From the NCBI GenBank assembly GCA_007130885.1, contig SLRQ01000078.1, forward strand, positions 1-50,783: a stretch of DNA of 50,783 bases, in the 5' to 3' direction. A program made the translations under genes and the position numbers. This document shows, piece by piece, positions 33,112-41,019 of this stretch; the first letter of the stretch is position 1, and each line of letters starts with the position of its first letter. The DNA is from Deltaproteobacteria bacterium (lineage in GTDB: Bacteria > Myxococcota > Myxococcia > SLRQ01). Below the pieces are notes generated by a model. The model worked only from the letters and a program-made list of their open reading frames with translations, was not told the origin of the DNA and did no database searches.

Positions 33112-35559
33112 ATGAAGATACTGCATCCATGGCTGGCGGATTACATTGACGGACCGCTTCCGGATCCCGAGTCGACAGCTAGAAGTCTTACCTTCGCCGG
33201 GTTGGAGGTCGAGTCGATCGATTGGTTCGGCCGTTCGACGGGCGGGATCGTCGTCGCTCGTGTGGAGACCGTGGGGCCGCACCCAAATGCGGCTAAGTTG
33301 TCGGTCTGCGAGGTTTTTGATGGGGACTCTCATCGAAAGGTGGTGTGCGGGGCTCCTAATGTTCGCGCGGGCATGTGTGCACCTTTTGCCGGACCCGGAA
33401 CGCGGCTAGTCAACGGCATGGAGGTGGGTGAGCGTGAATTTAGAGGGGTTGTCTCCTCCGGCATGCTTCTGTCGGCGGCCGAGATAGGACTTTGGGACGA
33501 CGCCTCGGGCCTTCTCGACTTGGGAGGTGAACGGAAGCCCGGCACGCCGCTGAGGGATTTGCCAGGGTTTTCGGGCGCGGTGCTCGATGTTTCGGCCACC
33601 CCCAACCGACCCGACGCTCTCTCCCATATTGGAGTGGCGCGAGAGGTGACGGCGCTCACCGGCACGAGGCTTCGAATGCCGGAGACCGACCTCGAAGAGA
33701 ACGCCAAGCAAACTACCGAGGTTGCGAAGGTCAGGATCGAGGATCCCGAGCGTTGCGGGAGATACGTGGCAAGAGTCATCGAGGGTGTCAGCATCGGGCC
33801 CTCGCCGGCATGGCTCCGCGCTCGCTTGGCCGCTGCCGGTATCCGCCCGATTTACAATGTTGTCGACGTTACAAACTACGTGCTCTTGGAGATGGGGCAC
33901 CCTTTACATGCCTTCGATCTGGACCTCTTGGATTCGGCCACGATTATCGTACGCAGAGCCAATCCTGATGAGACTCTGGTAACGCTTGATGACGTGGAAC
34001 GACGTTTGGACCGAGAGGACCTCGTCATAGCGGACGCGTCCTCACCCGTGGCGCTTGCCGGTGTCATGGGCGGCCAAACCTCGGAGGTCTCGCCGAAGAC
34101 GGAGCGCATTCTTCTGGAGAGTGCATGGTTCGAGCCCATAGGCATAAGAAGGTCCGCTAGAAGGCACGGGCTTCATAGCGAGTCGTCTCATAGATTCGAG
34201 CGGGGGGCGGATCCCGCCATACCCTTGTTGGCCGCGGATAGAGCTGCATCGTTGATATCGAGGCTTGCCGGCGGAGTAGTTCTAGGTGGAGCCCTCGATG
34301 TACATCCCCGGCCGGTCACCCCTCAAAACGTGACTCTACGGTTCGATAGGACCTGTGATGTTCTCGGCCTTCGCATCGAACCGGAGGACCAGGAACGCGC
34401 GCTCGTGGGATTGGGGTTCCGAGTCGTCGACCGCGCACCAGACCGGCTGTTGCTAGAGGTGCCGTCGTTTCGAACCGAGATGTCGAGAGAGATCGACCTC
34501 ATCGAGGAGGTGGCGAGACTTCACGGTTACGATGCCATTCCCTCGACTCTGCCTGGACGTTCTCCCGAGTCATCGCGTCCGGACGAAGCCGGCCGCGAGG
34601 AGGAGGTAGTCAGCCGGGTTCGCGAGGCCGCATCGGCGGCTGGATGCAGAGAAGTCGTCAACTACAGCTTTCTATCCGAGAGTGATGTCTCGATGGGGCT
34701 GGATATGAAGACACTTCCTGAAGCTAGACCCCTCAGGCTATCAAACCCTCTCACCACCGAACACTCGGTGATGCGTACGACCATGTTGGCCAGCCTTCTT
34801 GGAAATCTACGCTACAACCGGCGGTTCCAACGCAGTGATCTCAAGCTTTACGAGGTCGGGAGAGTTTACCTGGCCGGCCAAGGAGATCTCATCGAGGAGC
34901 CCAACCGGCTCGCCGCTGTTTTCAGCGGAAGACGAGCTCCGCTCTCTTGGACCCAGGAAGGCGCGGTTGTGGATTTCTACGACGTCAAGGGTCTCGTCGA
35001 GACAATCTTGCGGCGTTTGGGGGTGAACCTGGCCGAGTGCCAGTTCGAGATTGATGAGAATGGACTGCCGTGGTTGCATCCTCGCTCCGCCTGCCGCGTA
35101 GTTGGGCCGTCGGGAGAGCGGCTTGGCTGGCTTGGAGAGGTTCACCCCGGGGTGGCGGCTCACTTCGAGCTCGCGCCGGGAGTCATGGCCGTCGAACTAG
35201 AGGTCGATGCGTTGACCACCATTTCGCACCTGGTACCTTCATACAAGACCATTCCTCGCTTCCCCGCCGTCTATCGGGATCTGGCCGTGGTCGTCGGCGA
35301 GGATGTAAACGCCGAACAGATTCGCCGCCTGATCGAGGCTCCTCTGCCCGAAGCTGAACACATTGGGGCCAGGGTGGTGGACGCGACGCTCTTCGACATG
35401 TACACGGGGCCGCAGGTGGGGGAGGGGAAGCGGTCCCTGGCGTACGCCATCAGATATCAGGCGACGGACCGGACCCTTACGGACACCGAGACGTCGAGGA
35501 TGCACCTGGCCATAGTCGCGCGTCTCGAGAATGAGCTGGGGGCGGCGCTGCGCGTTTGA
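33112..35559 (+). CDS. pheT: phenylalanine-tRNA ligase beta subunit
   Basis: 815 aa, the normal PheT length. N-terminal tRNA-binding OB domain (VVARVETVGPHPNAAKLSVCEV, VVCGAPNVRAGMCAPFAGPG), B3/B4 editing domain (YNVVDVTNYVLLEMGHPLHAFDLD), B5 domain, the class II-like core and the C-terminal anticodon-binding FDX domain (YKTIPRFPAVYRDLAVVVGEDV, SLAYAIRYQATDRTLTD). It forms the alpha2beta2 enzyme with PheS and edits Tyr-tRNA(Phe). GGGAGG lies upstream of ATG 33112. The 135-base gap after pheS shows no other gene. Confidence 0.97.
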   Translation: MKILHPWLADYIDGPLPDPESTARSLTFAGLEVESIDWFGRSTGGIVVARVETVGPHPNAAKLSVCEVFDGDSHRKVVCGAPNVRAGMCAPFAGPGTRLVNGMEVGEREFRGVVSSGMLLSAAEIGLWDDASGLLDLGGERKPGTPLRDLPGFSGAVLDVSATPNRPDALSHIGVAREVTALTGTRLRMPETDLEENAKQTTEVAKVRIEDPERCGRYVARVIEGVSIGPSPAWLRARLAAAGIRPIYNVVDVTNYVLLEMGHPLHAFDLDLLDSATIIVRRANPDETLVTLDDVERRLDREDLVIADASSPVALAGVMGGQTSEVSPKTERILLESAWFEPIGIRRSARRHGLHSESSHRFERGADPAIPLLAADRAASLISRLAGGVVLGGALDVHPRPVTPQNVTLRFDRTCDVLGLRIEPEDQERALVGLGFRVVDRAPDRLLLEVPSFRTEMSREIDLIEEVARLHGYDAIPSTLPGRSPESSRPDEAGREEEVVSRVREAASAAGCREVVNYSFLSESDVSMGLDMKTLPEARPLRLSNPLTTEHSVMRTTMLASLLGNLRYNRRFQRSDLKLYEVGRVYLAGQGDLIEEPNRLAAVFSGRRAPLSWTQEGAVVDFYDVKGLVETILRRLGVNLAECQFEIDENGLPWLHPRSACRVVGPSGERLGWLGEVHPGVAAHFELAPGVMAVELEVDALTTISHLVPSYKTIPRFPAVYRDLAVVVGEDVNAEQIRRLIEAPLPEAEHIGARVVDATLFDMYTGPQVGEGKRSLAYAIRYQATDRTLTDTETSRMHLAIVARLENELGAALRV

Positions 35560-35621
35560 GGATGCATTGACAATACAGGGAATCCGTGGCCAGATTTCGG
35601 ATCTTCTAGTGGAGGAGCGGC

Positions 35622-35897
35622 ATGACGAAGGCGGACATAGTCGAGCGGGTTTATGAGAAGGTCGGCTTCTCGAAGAAAGAGAGTGCCGAGATTGTCGAAG
35701 CTGTCTTCGACAACATGAAGGAAATCCTGGAGCGCGGCGAAAAGATAAAGATCAGCGGCTTTGGTAACTTCATCGTCCGCGATAAGAAGCCACGTGTAGG
35801 GCGCAACCCACAGACCGGTGAAGAGATAGAAATCTGCGCGCGGCGAGTGCTCACTTTTCGACCGAGCCAGGTGCTCAAGAACATCATCAACGGTTGA
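35622..35897 (+). CDS. ihfA: integration host factor alpha subunit
   Basis: 91 aa of the HU/IHF family: MTKADIVERVYEKVGFSKKESAEIVEAVFD, KISGFGNFIVRDKKPRVGRNPQTGEEIEICARRVLTFRPSQVLK. The beta-arm NPQTGE, whose Pro intercalates and bends DNA, is present. The position right after pheT, as in E. coli, and the ICARRVLTFRPS tail identify IhfA rather than HU. IHF often bends DNA at sigma54 promoters, which fits the NtrC-type regulator in this window. GGAGG precedes ATG 35622. Confidence 0.93.
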   Translation: MTKADIVERVYEKVGFSKKESAEIVEAVFDNMKEILERGEKIKISGFGNFIVRDKKPRVGRNPQTGEEIEICARRVLTFRPSQVLKNIING

Positions 35898-35926
35898 TTG
35901 ACACTCCGGCGTTGCAAGGCTAGAAA
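35898..35926 (+). promoter_or_regulatory. sigma70 promoter for tRNA-Pro (and perhaps surE)
   Basis: TTGACA (35898-35903), a 17-base spacer and TAGAAA (35921-35926) directly follow the ihfA stop. The predicted start near 35933 is about 50 bases before the tRNA gene. Confidence 0.65.
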
Positions 35927-35983
35927 GCCGTCGGCACGGAAGAGCGGACACGGCGGGTTCGTTTAAATCATTTCAAATCGTTT

Positions 35984-36060
35984 CGGGACGTGGCGCAGTC
36001 TGGTAGCGCACTTGCTTGGGGTGCAAGTGGTCGCTGGTTCAAATCCAGTCGTCCCGACCA
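35984..36060 (+). tRNA. tRNA-Pro (anticodon GGG)
   Basis: 77 bases, cloverleaf read by eye. Acceptor CGGGACG pairs with CGTCCCG; the D-arm is GCGC...GCGC; the anticodon arm CTTGC-TTGGGGT-GCAAG puts GGG in the loop; the T-arm is GCTGG-TTCAAAT-CCAGT (one G-T pair); CCA is encoded. It reads CCC and CCU codons and is a TrmD (m1G37) substrate by class. Confidence 0.95.
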
Positions 36061-36062
36061 AG

Positions 36063-36092
36063 GGCCTCCGGAGGATTTTCCCTCCGGAGGCC
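36063..36092 (+). terminator. strong hairpin immediately after tRNA-Pro
   Basis: GGCCTCCGGAGG (36063-36074) pairs with CCTCCGGAGGCC (36081-36092) across a 6-base ATTTTC loop. No U-run follows, so it may be a processing or stability element, or a leaky terminator before surE. Each arm also contains the palindrome CCTCCGGAGG. Confidence 0.55.
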
Positions 36093-36128
36093 GATATTAG
36101 GGTTCACGAGCCCCAAGTTACAAACGAC

Positions 36129-36893
36129 ATGAACAAGGCTCGAATCCTCATTACGAACGACGACGGCATCTATGCTCCGGGAATCATTGCCTTGGCTGAA
36201 GCGCTGGAGCCGGCCGGCGAGGTCACGGTAGTAGCACCGGATAGAGAGAGAAGCGCGTCCAGCCACGCAATAAGCCTGCACCGCCCACTCAGGGTGTGGG
36301 AGATTGCTCCCCATCGTTTTGCTTGTGATGGAACCCCGACCGACTCGGTTTACTTGGGAGTGAATCACATAATGGCCGCCAACAAGCCGGATCTCGTGGT
36401 CAGCGGCATTAACCTCGGCAGCAACATGGCCGATGATGTCACATACTCCGGCACTCTCGCGGGCGCCTTCGAGGGAACCATTCTTCGAGTGCCTTCCATA
36501 GCGATCTCGCTGGAGGGCAGATCTCCTTGGGACTTCACGGTAGCCAAGGAATTCATTTGCTCGCTTGCCTCGGCGGTGCTGGCTCGCGGGCTGCCCCCTG
36601 GCGTGCTGCTCAACGTGAATGTACCGCCCGGCAAACCGGAGGGATACCGGGTAACCAAGCTAGGCAGGCGCAAGTACAGCGAAAAAATAGATGTGCGAGA
36701 GGATCCGAGAGGTGGCCGTTACTTTTGGATCGGCGGACCCGGCAAGGACCATGAAGACATCCCAAACTCCGACTGCAACACGGTCATCGATGATTCTCTC
36801 ATTTCCGTGAGCCCGTTCCATCTCGACCTGACGGCTCATCACGCCATCGACCTCATCCGAAACTGGAAGCTGGACGGCTTTGACGCCGGATGA
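36129..36893 (+). CDS. surE: 5'/3'-nucleotidase SurE
   Basis: 254 aa. Metal-dependent phosphatase of nucleoside monophosphates and short polyphosphates. Motifs: ARILITNDDGIYAPGI (the DD binds metal), VVAPDRERSASSHAISLH, VVSGINLGSNMADDVTYSGTLAGAFEG, and VNVPPG. Start ATG 36129 gives the family N-terminus MNKARILITNDDG; the open frame back to 36012 runs through the tRNA and is not coding. Overlaps apt context by ATGA at 36890-36893. The tRNA and surE may be co-transcribed unless the hairpin at 36063 terminates. Confidence 0.95.
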   Translation: MNKARILITNDDGIYAPGIIALAEALEPAGEVTVVAPDRERSASSHAISLHRPLRVWEIAPHRFACDGTPTDSVYLGVNHIMAANKPDLVVSGINLGSNMADDVTYSGTLAGAFEGTILRVPSIAISLEGRSPWDFTVAKEFICSLASAVLARGLPPGVLLNVNVPPGKPEGYRVTKLGRRKYSEKIDVREDPRGGRYFWIGGPGKDHEDIPNSDCNTVIDDSLISVSPFHLDLTAHHAIDLIRNWKLDGFDAG

Positions 36894-36904
36894 AGGGAGA
36901 GCAC

Positions 36905-37420
36905 ATGGACCATGTAATCTCTTTGATACGAGACATCCCTGATTTTCCGAAGCCGGGCATCGTCTTCAAGGATATTACGCCGGTCCTAGGCGACGCGAAC
37001 GCCTTCGCGAGCGTCATCGACGCATTCCAGTCAAAGCTGGAGGGTGACGCGGTTCATAGAGTAGTCGGAATCGAAGCTCGGGGATTCATCTTCGGCGCGG
37101 CTTTGGCGCAAAGACTGGGCGTAGGTTTCGTTCCGGTTCGCAAGCCGGGAAAGCTTCCGTCCAACATCGATAGAATCACCTACGACTTGGAGTACGGGAC
37201 GGATGCGCTGGAGATGCACAAGGACGCGCTGAACTCCAGCGAGCGTGTCCTGATAGTGGACGATCTTCTCGCGACCGGGGGTACCGCGGAGGCCACCGCT
37301 TCGCTGGTTAGGAAACAAGGCGCCGAGGTTGCGGCTTTCGGTTTCGTGCTCGAGCTCGGCTTTCTGCGGGGGAGGGCACGTTTGAACAGTGACCGGGTGA
37401 TATCCCTTGTCACTTTTTGA
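36905..37420 (+). CDS. apt: adenine phosphoribosyltransferase
   Basis: 171 aa, standard length. Salvages adenine to AMP with PRPP. Motifs: LIRDIPDFPKPGIVFKDITPVLGD, VVGIEARGFIFGAALAQRLG, VRKPGKLP, and the PRPP-binding loop VLIVDDLLATGGTAEAT. ATG 36905 is chosen over the ATG at 36890, which overlaps the surE stop, because AGGGAG at 36894-36899 is well placed for 36905 and the protein then begins like the family. Together with surE it forms a small nucleotide salvage pair. Confidence 0.95.
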   Translation: MDHVISLIRDIPDFPKPGIVFKDITPVLGDANAFASVIDAFQSKLEGDAVHRVVGIEARGFIFGAALAQRLGVGFVPVRKPGKLPSNIDRITYDLEYGTDALEMHKDALNSSERVLIVDDLLATGGTAEATASLVRKQGAEVAAFGFVLELGFLRGRARLNSDRVISLVTF

Positions 37421-37437
37421 GCGGGGCTTTGCCAATG

Positions 37438-37511
37438 CGGCCCCGACAGGACTCGAACCTGTGGCCTACGGTTTAGGAAACCGCCGCTCTATCCGCCTGA
37501 GCTACGGGGCC
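37438..37511 (-). tRNA. tRNA-Arg (anticodon CCT)
   Basis: 74 bases on the minus strand, read by eye. Acceptor GGCCCCG pairs with CGGGGCC, discriminator G. The anticodon arm GCGGT-TTCCTAA-ACCGT gives CCT. The T-arm is ACAGG-TTCGAGT-CCTGT. The terminal CCA is not encoded (GCA follows), so it needs the CCA-adding enzyme whose gene begins 71 bases away on the other strand. It decodes the rare AGG codon. Confidence 0.93.
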
Positions 37512-37520
37512 GTTGGGAGC

Positions 37521-37549
37521 TGTTTAGCGTCATGGCTCCTTGGACGCAA
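37521..37549 (-). promoter_or_regulatory. possible promoter of tRNA-Arg
   Basis: On the minus strand TTGCGT (37549-37544), a 17-base spacer and TAAACA (37526-37521) lie just upstream of the tRNA 5' end. Both hexamers are imperfect, but position and spacing fit. Confidence 0.4.
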
Positions 37550-37581
37550 GGCGCTTCGGACGAGAAGGTAGACAAGAAGGC

Positions 37582-38868
37582 ATGCAAGATGCTCTGACCA
37601 TCGATTGCGTACCTCCCGCCGTACTGGAGGTGGTACGGCGCCTGCAGGAACGCGGCCACCAGGCCTGGCTCGTTGGAGGAGCTGTGCGTGATCTGCTCCG
37701 CGCGGGCCGGGAGCGCCCGGCGGAGGACTGGGACATAGCTACCTCGGCAAGGCCGAGGCAGGTAATGCAAACCTTCGAAAAGGTGATCCCAACAGGAGTC
37801 AAGCACGGCACCGTTACCGTTCTCTCGCAAGGGGAGCCCGTGGAAGTGACGACCTTTCGCGGTGAAGGAAAGTACAGCGACGCCAGACGCCCCGACGAGG
37901 TCGAGTTTCTGGAGGAGGTAGACGACGATCTGGCCCGCCGAGACTTCACGATGAACGCTATCGCGTGGGATCCTTTCACGGGCAGGATGCGTGACCCGTT
38001 CGGCGGGATGAGGGATCTCGAGGCGGGAGTGATACGTGCCGTGCGTGATCCCCTCGAGCGCTTCACGGAGGACGGCCTTCGTCCCATGCGTGCAATTCGA
38101 CTTGCCTGTGCCCTGGAGCTTACTATCGAGGAGGAAACCCTGAAGGCCATACCGGCGGCCGCAAGCAGCTTTCGTAAGGTCGCGGTGGAGCGGGTGAGGC
38201 AGGAGCTCGAGAAGATTCTGGATGCCCGCCTCCCATCCAGTGGATTTGGCTTGTTGGCCGAAACAGGACTCGCGTCACTCGTTCTGCCCGAACTCGCTCC
38301 GCTAGAGGAGAATGATTGGAACAGGCGGCTCCGCGCCATGGATGAGGTGCCTCCCGGCAATCGGCCGATAAGGCTGGCGGCATTGCTGGCTTCCTCGGGC
38401 GAGCGGAAGCAAATAGAGTCAAGTCACGCCCCAATACTCCGGCGCCTTCGTTTTCCGAAAGCCACCATTTCAGAGGTTGGCCTGCTTGTTTCGGTTTCGA
38501 ACTGGAGAGAGGTCGACCCCTGCAGGCCCGCGGACCTCCGGCGCGTATTGGCCCGGGTCGGCGCTGATCGAGTCGAAGCCGTGGCCGCACTGTGGAGAGC
38601 ACTTGCCCGCGGAGAGGCCCACGGAAGCGCCGAGGAGACGGTCGAGCGCTTATGCTCCGCTCTCTTGGAAGAGGCCGGCCGAAACCCGCCCTTGGAGGCG
38701 GCGAGCCTGGCACTCACGGGAAAAGACGTGATGAGGGTGCTTGGACTGGGAGCCGGTCCCGAGGTTGGGCAGGCGATCTCCTATCTTCTCGACCTCGTCA
38801 TAGAGGATCCAAGCAGGAACAGGCCGGAGACGTTGAAAAAAGCGCTCGAAGGCTGGCGGCAAGCCTAA
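37582..38868 (+). CDS. cca: CCA tRNA nucleotidyltransferase / poly(A) polymerase family
   Basis: 428 aa. The head domain has GHQAWLVGGAVRDLL, the catalytic EDWDIATSARP (DxD-type carboxylates), GTVTVLSQGEPVEVTTFRGEG, and RRDFTMNAIAWDPFTG; the neck has EDGLRPMRAIRLACALELTIEEETL. These fit class II CCA-adding enzymes; an A-adding enzyme or poly(A) polymerase cannot be fully excluded. No C-terminal HD domain is evident. ATG 37582 has AAGAAGG just upstream; a longer frame starts at 37540. CCA addition is needed for the adjacent tRNA-Arg, which lacks an encoded CCA. Confidence 0.9.
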   Translation: MQDALTIDCVPPAVLEVVRRLQERGHQAWLVGGAVRDLLRAGRERPAEDWDIATSARPRQVMQTFEKVIPTGVKHGTVTVLSQGEPVEVTTFRGEGKYSDARRPDEVEFLEEVDDDLARRDFTMNAIAWDPFTGRMRDPFGGMRDLEAGVIRAVRDPLERFTEDGLRPMRAIRLACALELTIEEETLKAIPAAASSFRKVAVERVRQELEKILDARLPSSGFGLLAETGLASLVLPELAPLEENDWNRRLRAMDEVPPGNRPIRLAALLASSGERKQIESSHAPILRRLRFPKATISEVGLLVSVSNWREVDPCRPADLRRVLARVGADRVEAVAALWRALARGEAHGSAEETVERLCSALLEEAGRNPPLEAASLALTGKDVMRVLGLGAGPEVGQAISYLLDLVIEDPSRNRPETLKKALEGWRQA

Positions 38869-38892
38869 ACCGGAAGTCACGATTCTGGTTTA
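38866..38892. terminator. inverted repeat joining two convergent stop codons
   Basis: TAAACCGGAA (38866-38875) and TTCTGGTTTA (38883-38892) pair with one mismatch around a 7-base loop. The outer TAA of each arm is the stop codon of cca (+) and of the minus-strand gene. It probably serves as a bidirectional terminator or 3' end stabiliser, although no long U-run is present. Confidence 0.5.
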
Positions 38893-39636
38893 GCCGGACT
38901 TGCGGTTTTTAATGATTCGCTCGAGAGCAGAGCCCAAGTCCAGCGCCACCTTGTCCAAAAGCTCGCGTGGCGGTTCGAAGCTGGCCCCTTCTTCGTAAAC
39001 GTCACCATAGAGTATGCAGGTGGGCCTTCCCGCCAACATTACCGGGACTACCGCCGCTCTTGTCGGAGGAGGATCCATGATGCTCAAGAGCATGCCGTCG
39101 CCGGGGATTACCTCCAAGGGCCCGTACCGTGCGCTTCCCTCGATTGCCGCTTCCGCCAAAGTAGACGGGAATGCCAAGGGCAACTCTAGTGAATCGACCG
39201 CCTTCCGGGAGGGCATGGCCGTGGACATCCAGCCGCGTACGCTGCCGCCGCCCACACGCAGCACCGCCGCGCGCTGAAAATACTCTTCTAGGAGGGCTAG
39301 CACCGCCTTCGCGGCGGCGTCCGGCTTGGCAGCCGTTTTCAGGGCCTCCAGCGTCCTCTCCGCTGGAGTCGCCTCCTCCATGGGAGCCGCTGTCTCTTTT
39401 GCGGCCTCCGCTTCCTTGGATGTCCCCACGTCCCGGGGTGCCGCTGTCTCAATGGGAGGCGGGGTTTCCTCGATGGGTTCCGCCGGGCGCGGCTTGACCT
39501 TTTTTTCGGTCAGGTCGATGACGGCTTCCGCGCGATCGGTGAACAAAGAGCGAATTCCTCGTCGCGCCGAGCTGCTGGCCGCCGCTCTCTGGGGTCCGGC
39601 ACTGGGCCGGGCCGTTCCGGGATCTCTTGACGACAT
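38890..39636 (-). CDS. unknown protein with Pro/Glu-rich linker and C-terminal GAF-like domain
   Basis: 248 aa, no signal peptide. Residues 1-120 are low complexity (Ala, Pro, Glu: EETPPPIETAAPRDVGTSKE), probably disordered. Residues ~125-240 look folded (RVGGGSVRGWMSTAMPS, VIPGDGMLLSIMDPPPTRAAVVPVMLAGRPTCILYGDV, DKVALDLGSALERII), with a pattern like a GAF/response-regulator-output sensor fold. I do not know the family. It is divergent, over about 100 bases, from a REC-histidine kinase gene, so a signalling role is plausible but unproven. Its stop is part of the hairpin shared with cca. Confidence 0.75.
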   Translation of the reverse strand: MSSRDPGTARPSAGPQRAAASSSARRGIRSLFTDRAEAVIDLTEKKVKPRPAEPIEETPPPIETAAPRDVGTSKEAEAAKETAAPMEEATPAERTLEALKTAAKPDAAAKAVLALLEEYFQRAAVLRVGGGSVRGWMSTAMPSRKAVDSLELPLAFPSTLAEAAIEGSARYGPLEVIPGDGMLLSIMDPPPTRAAVVPVMLAGRPTCILYGDVYEEGASFEPPRELLDKVALDLGSALERIIKNRKSG

Positions 39637-39739
39637 GTAGCTTAAGGATTTAGGGGGGGTGCCGACATAGAGTCAAGGCGCTTCGTTGCCTTGGCGCGAT
39701 TTTGCGCTTCTCACCCATCCGGGATAGGTTGTTTTCGCA

Positions 39740-40987
39740 ATGCCTGAACAAGCTGGAGATACGGCAAGCCGGCAAGATCAACCGGCCCGCATTCTACACA
39801 TCGGCGGCACGGAAGAAGAGCGGACATTGGTGCGCCAGATCCTTGATCGCGAAGGGTACGAGGTAATCGAGGCGCCGACCGGGCGCCGCGGCGTGGACCT
39901 GGCGCGAGAGGTTCATCCCGAGCTGGTGCTGCTCGACTTGATGAGCCTGCCGAGCGAAGGTGGATACGAGACCGCCACCCGCCTGCGCTCTTTCCCCGAG
40001 ACGGAGAGCGTTCCCGTAGTAACACTCGGTCCAGCCGAGAATCGCGACATGGCGTTGTCTCTGGGCTGTGACGGTTTCATAGCCACTCCATTCAAGGAGC
40101 AAAGGTTTCTTCGAGACGTAAACGCCTTCCTCAAGGGAAAGAGGCAAAGAGTCAGATCCGACGTCAAAAGAGAGCATCTAGAGGCATACAGCAAGAGCCT
40201 TGTCGAGAAGCTCGAGGCAAAGGTAAACGAGCTTACCGAGACAAACGAGAGGCTGCGAAAGGTCGATGATCTGAAAAATCAGATTCTGGAGAATGTCTCA
40301 CATGAGCTTGCTTCGCCGCTGACGCCGTTGGTCGGTTACCTGGATCTTCTCGAGACGGGCCGATTGGGACCACTTGTGCCGCGTCAGCGCAAGGCACTCA
40401 CGGCAATCTCGCACGGCATTCGGCGCCTTGGGCGAACCGTGGACAACCTTCTGGATTTGGCCAGCCTTCAAGATGTTGCAGGCGCTCGGCTTCAGACGGA
40501 GGATTTCGATCCTGGGGGGGTCGTCGAAGAAGCCATGGAGGCGCTTCGTGAAAAAGGACGCATCCGCAAGGTCACCGTGAGCACGCGATACCCTGATCCC
40601 ATCGAGGTCCGCGCGGACAAGGCCCGCCTTCGCCAAGCGCTCGTACACCTTTTGGACAACGCCGTTACCTTTACGGTTCGGGGGGGGCAGATTCTAGTCG
40701 ACATTTCTCGAACCAACGACAAGGCTTGCTTCACGGTGTATGATCAGGGAGAGGTAATTCCAGCCGAGCTGGAGTGGCAGGTGTTTGATCTGTTCTCGCC
40801 GCCTGGTCGCCGCAGCCCGGAGGGGGTCTCCGGTCCCACGTTGGGTCTGGCCGTGGCCAGGCAGATTGCGGAGAGCATGGGTGGTCGCGCGTGGGTGGAA
40901 AGTCCGCCCAGGACACAACCTGACACGCCCACCTCTTACAGGGGTGCCAGGTTCGCTATAGAGATTCCACTGCGCCCGGCTGATTGA
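39740..40987 (+). CDS. REC-domain histidine kinase with degenerate ATP-lid motifs
   Basis: 415 aa, soluble. Residues 17-130 form a REC domain with phospho-acceptor D66 (LVLLDLMSLP) and K119 (ATPFKE), but the usual N-terminal Asp pair is replaced (ILHIGGTEEE). A coiled coil (145-180) leads into HisKA with H188 (LENVSHELASPLTPLVGYL). In the HATPase domain the N-box is kept (LRQALVHLLDNAVTF). G1 reads DQGEVI where DxGxGI is expected, and G2 reads GPTLGLAV where GxGLGL is expected. ATP binding may therefore be weak or lost. The stop overlaps the first possible mnmA start. Partner unknown; the divergent 248-aa protein is a candidate. Confidence 0.88.
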   Translation: MPEQAGDTASRQDQPARILHIGGTEEERTLVRQILDREGYEVIEAPTGRRGVDLAREVHPELVLLDLMSLPSEGGYETATRLRSFPETESVPVVTLGPAENRDMALSLGCDGFIATPFKEQRFLRDVNAFLKGKRQRVRSDVKREHLEAYSKSLVEKLEAKVNELTETNERLRKVDDLKNQILENVSHELASPLTPLVGYLDLLETGRLGPLVPRQRKALTAISHGIRRLGRTVDNLLDLASLQDVAGARLQTEDFDPGGVVEEAMEALREKGRIRKVTVSTRYPDPIEVRADKARLRQALVHLLDNAVTFTVRGGQILVDISRTNDKACFTVYDQGEVIPAELEWQVFDLFSPPGRRSPEGVSGPTLGLAVARQIAESMGGRAWVESPPRTQPDTPTSYRGARFAIEIPLRPAD

Positions 40988-41019
40988 ACGGAAAAAGACA
41001 GTCGAGGATGCTCGTTCCC

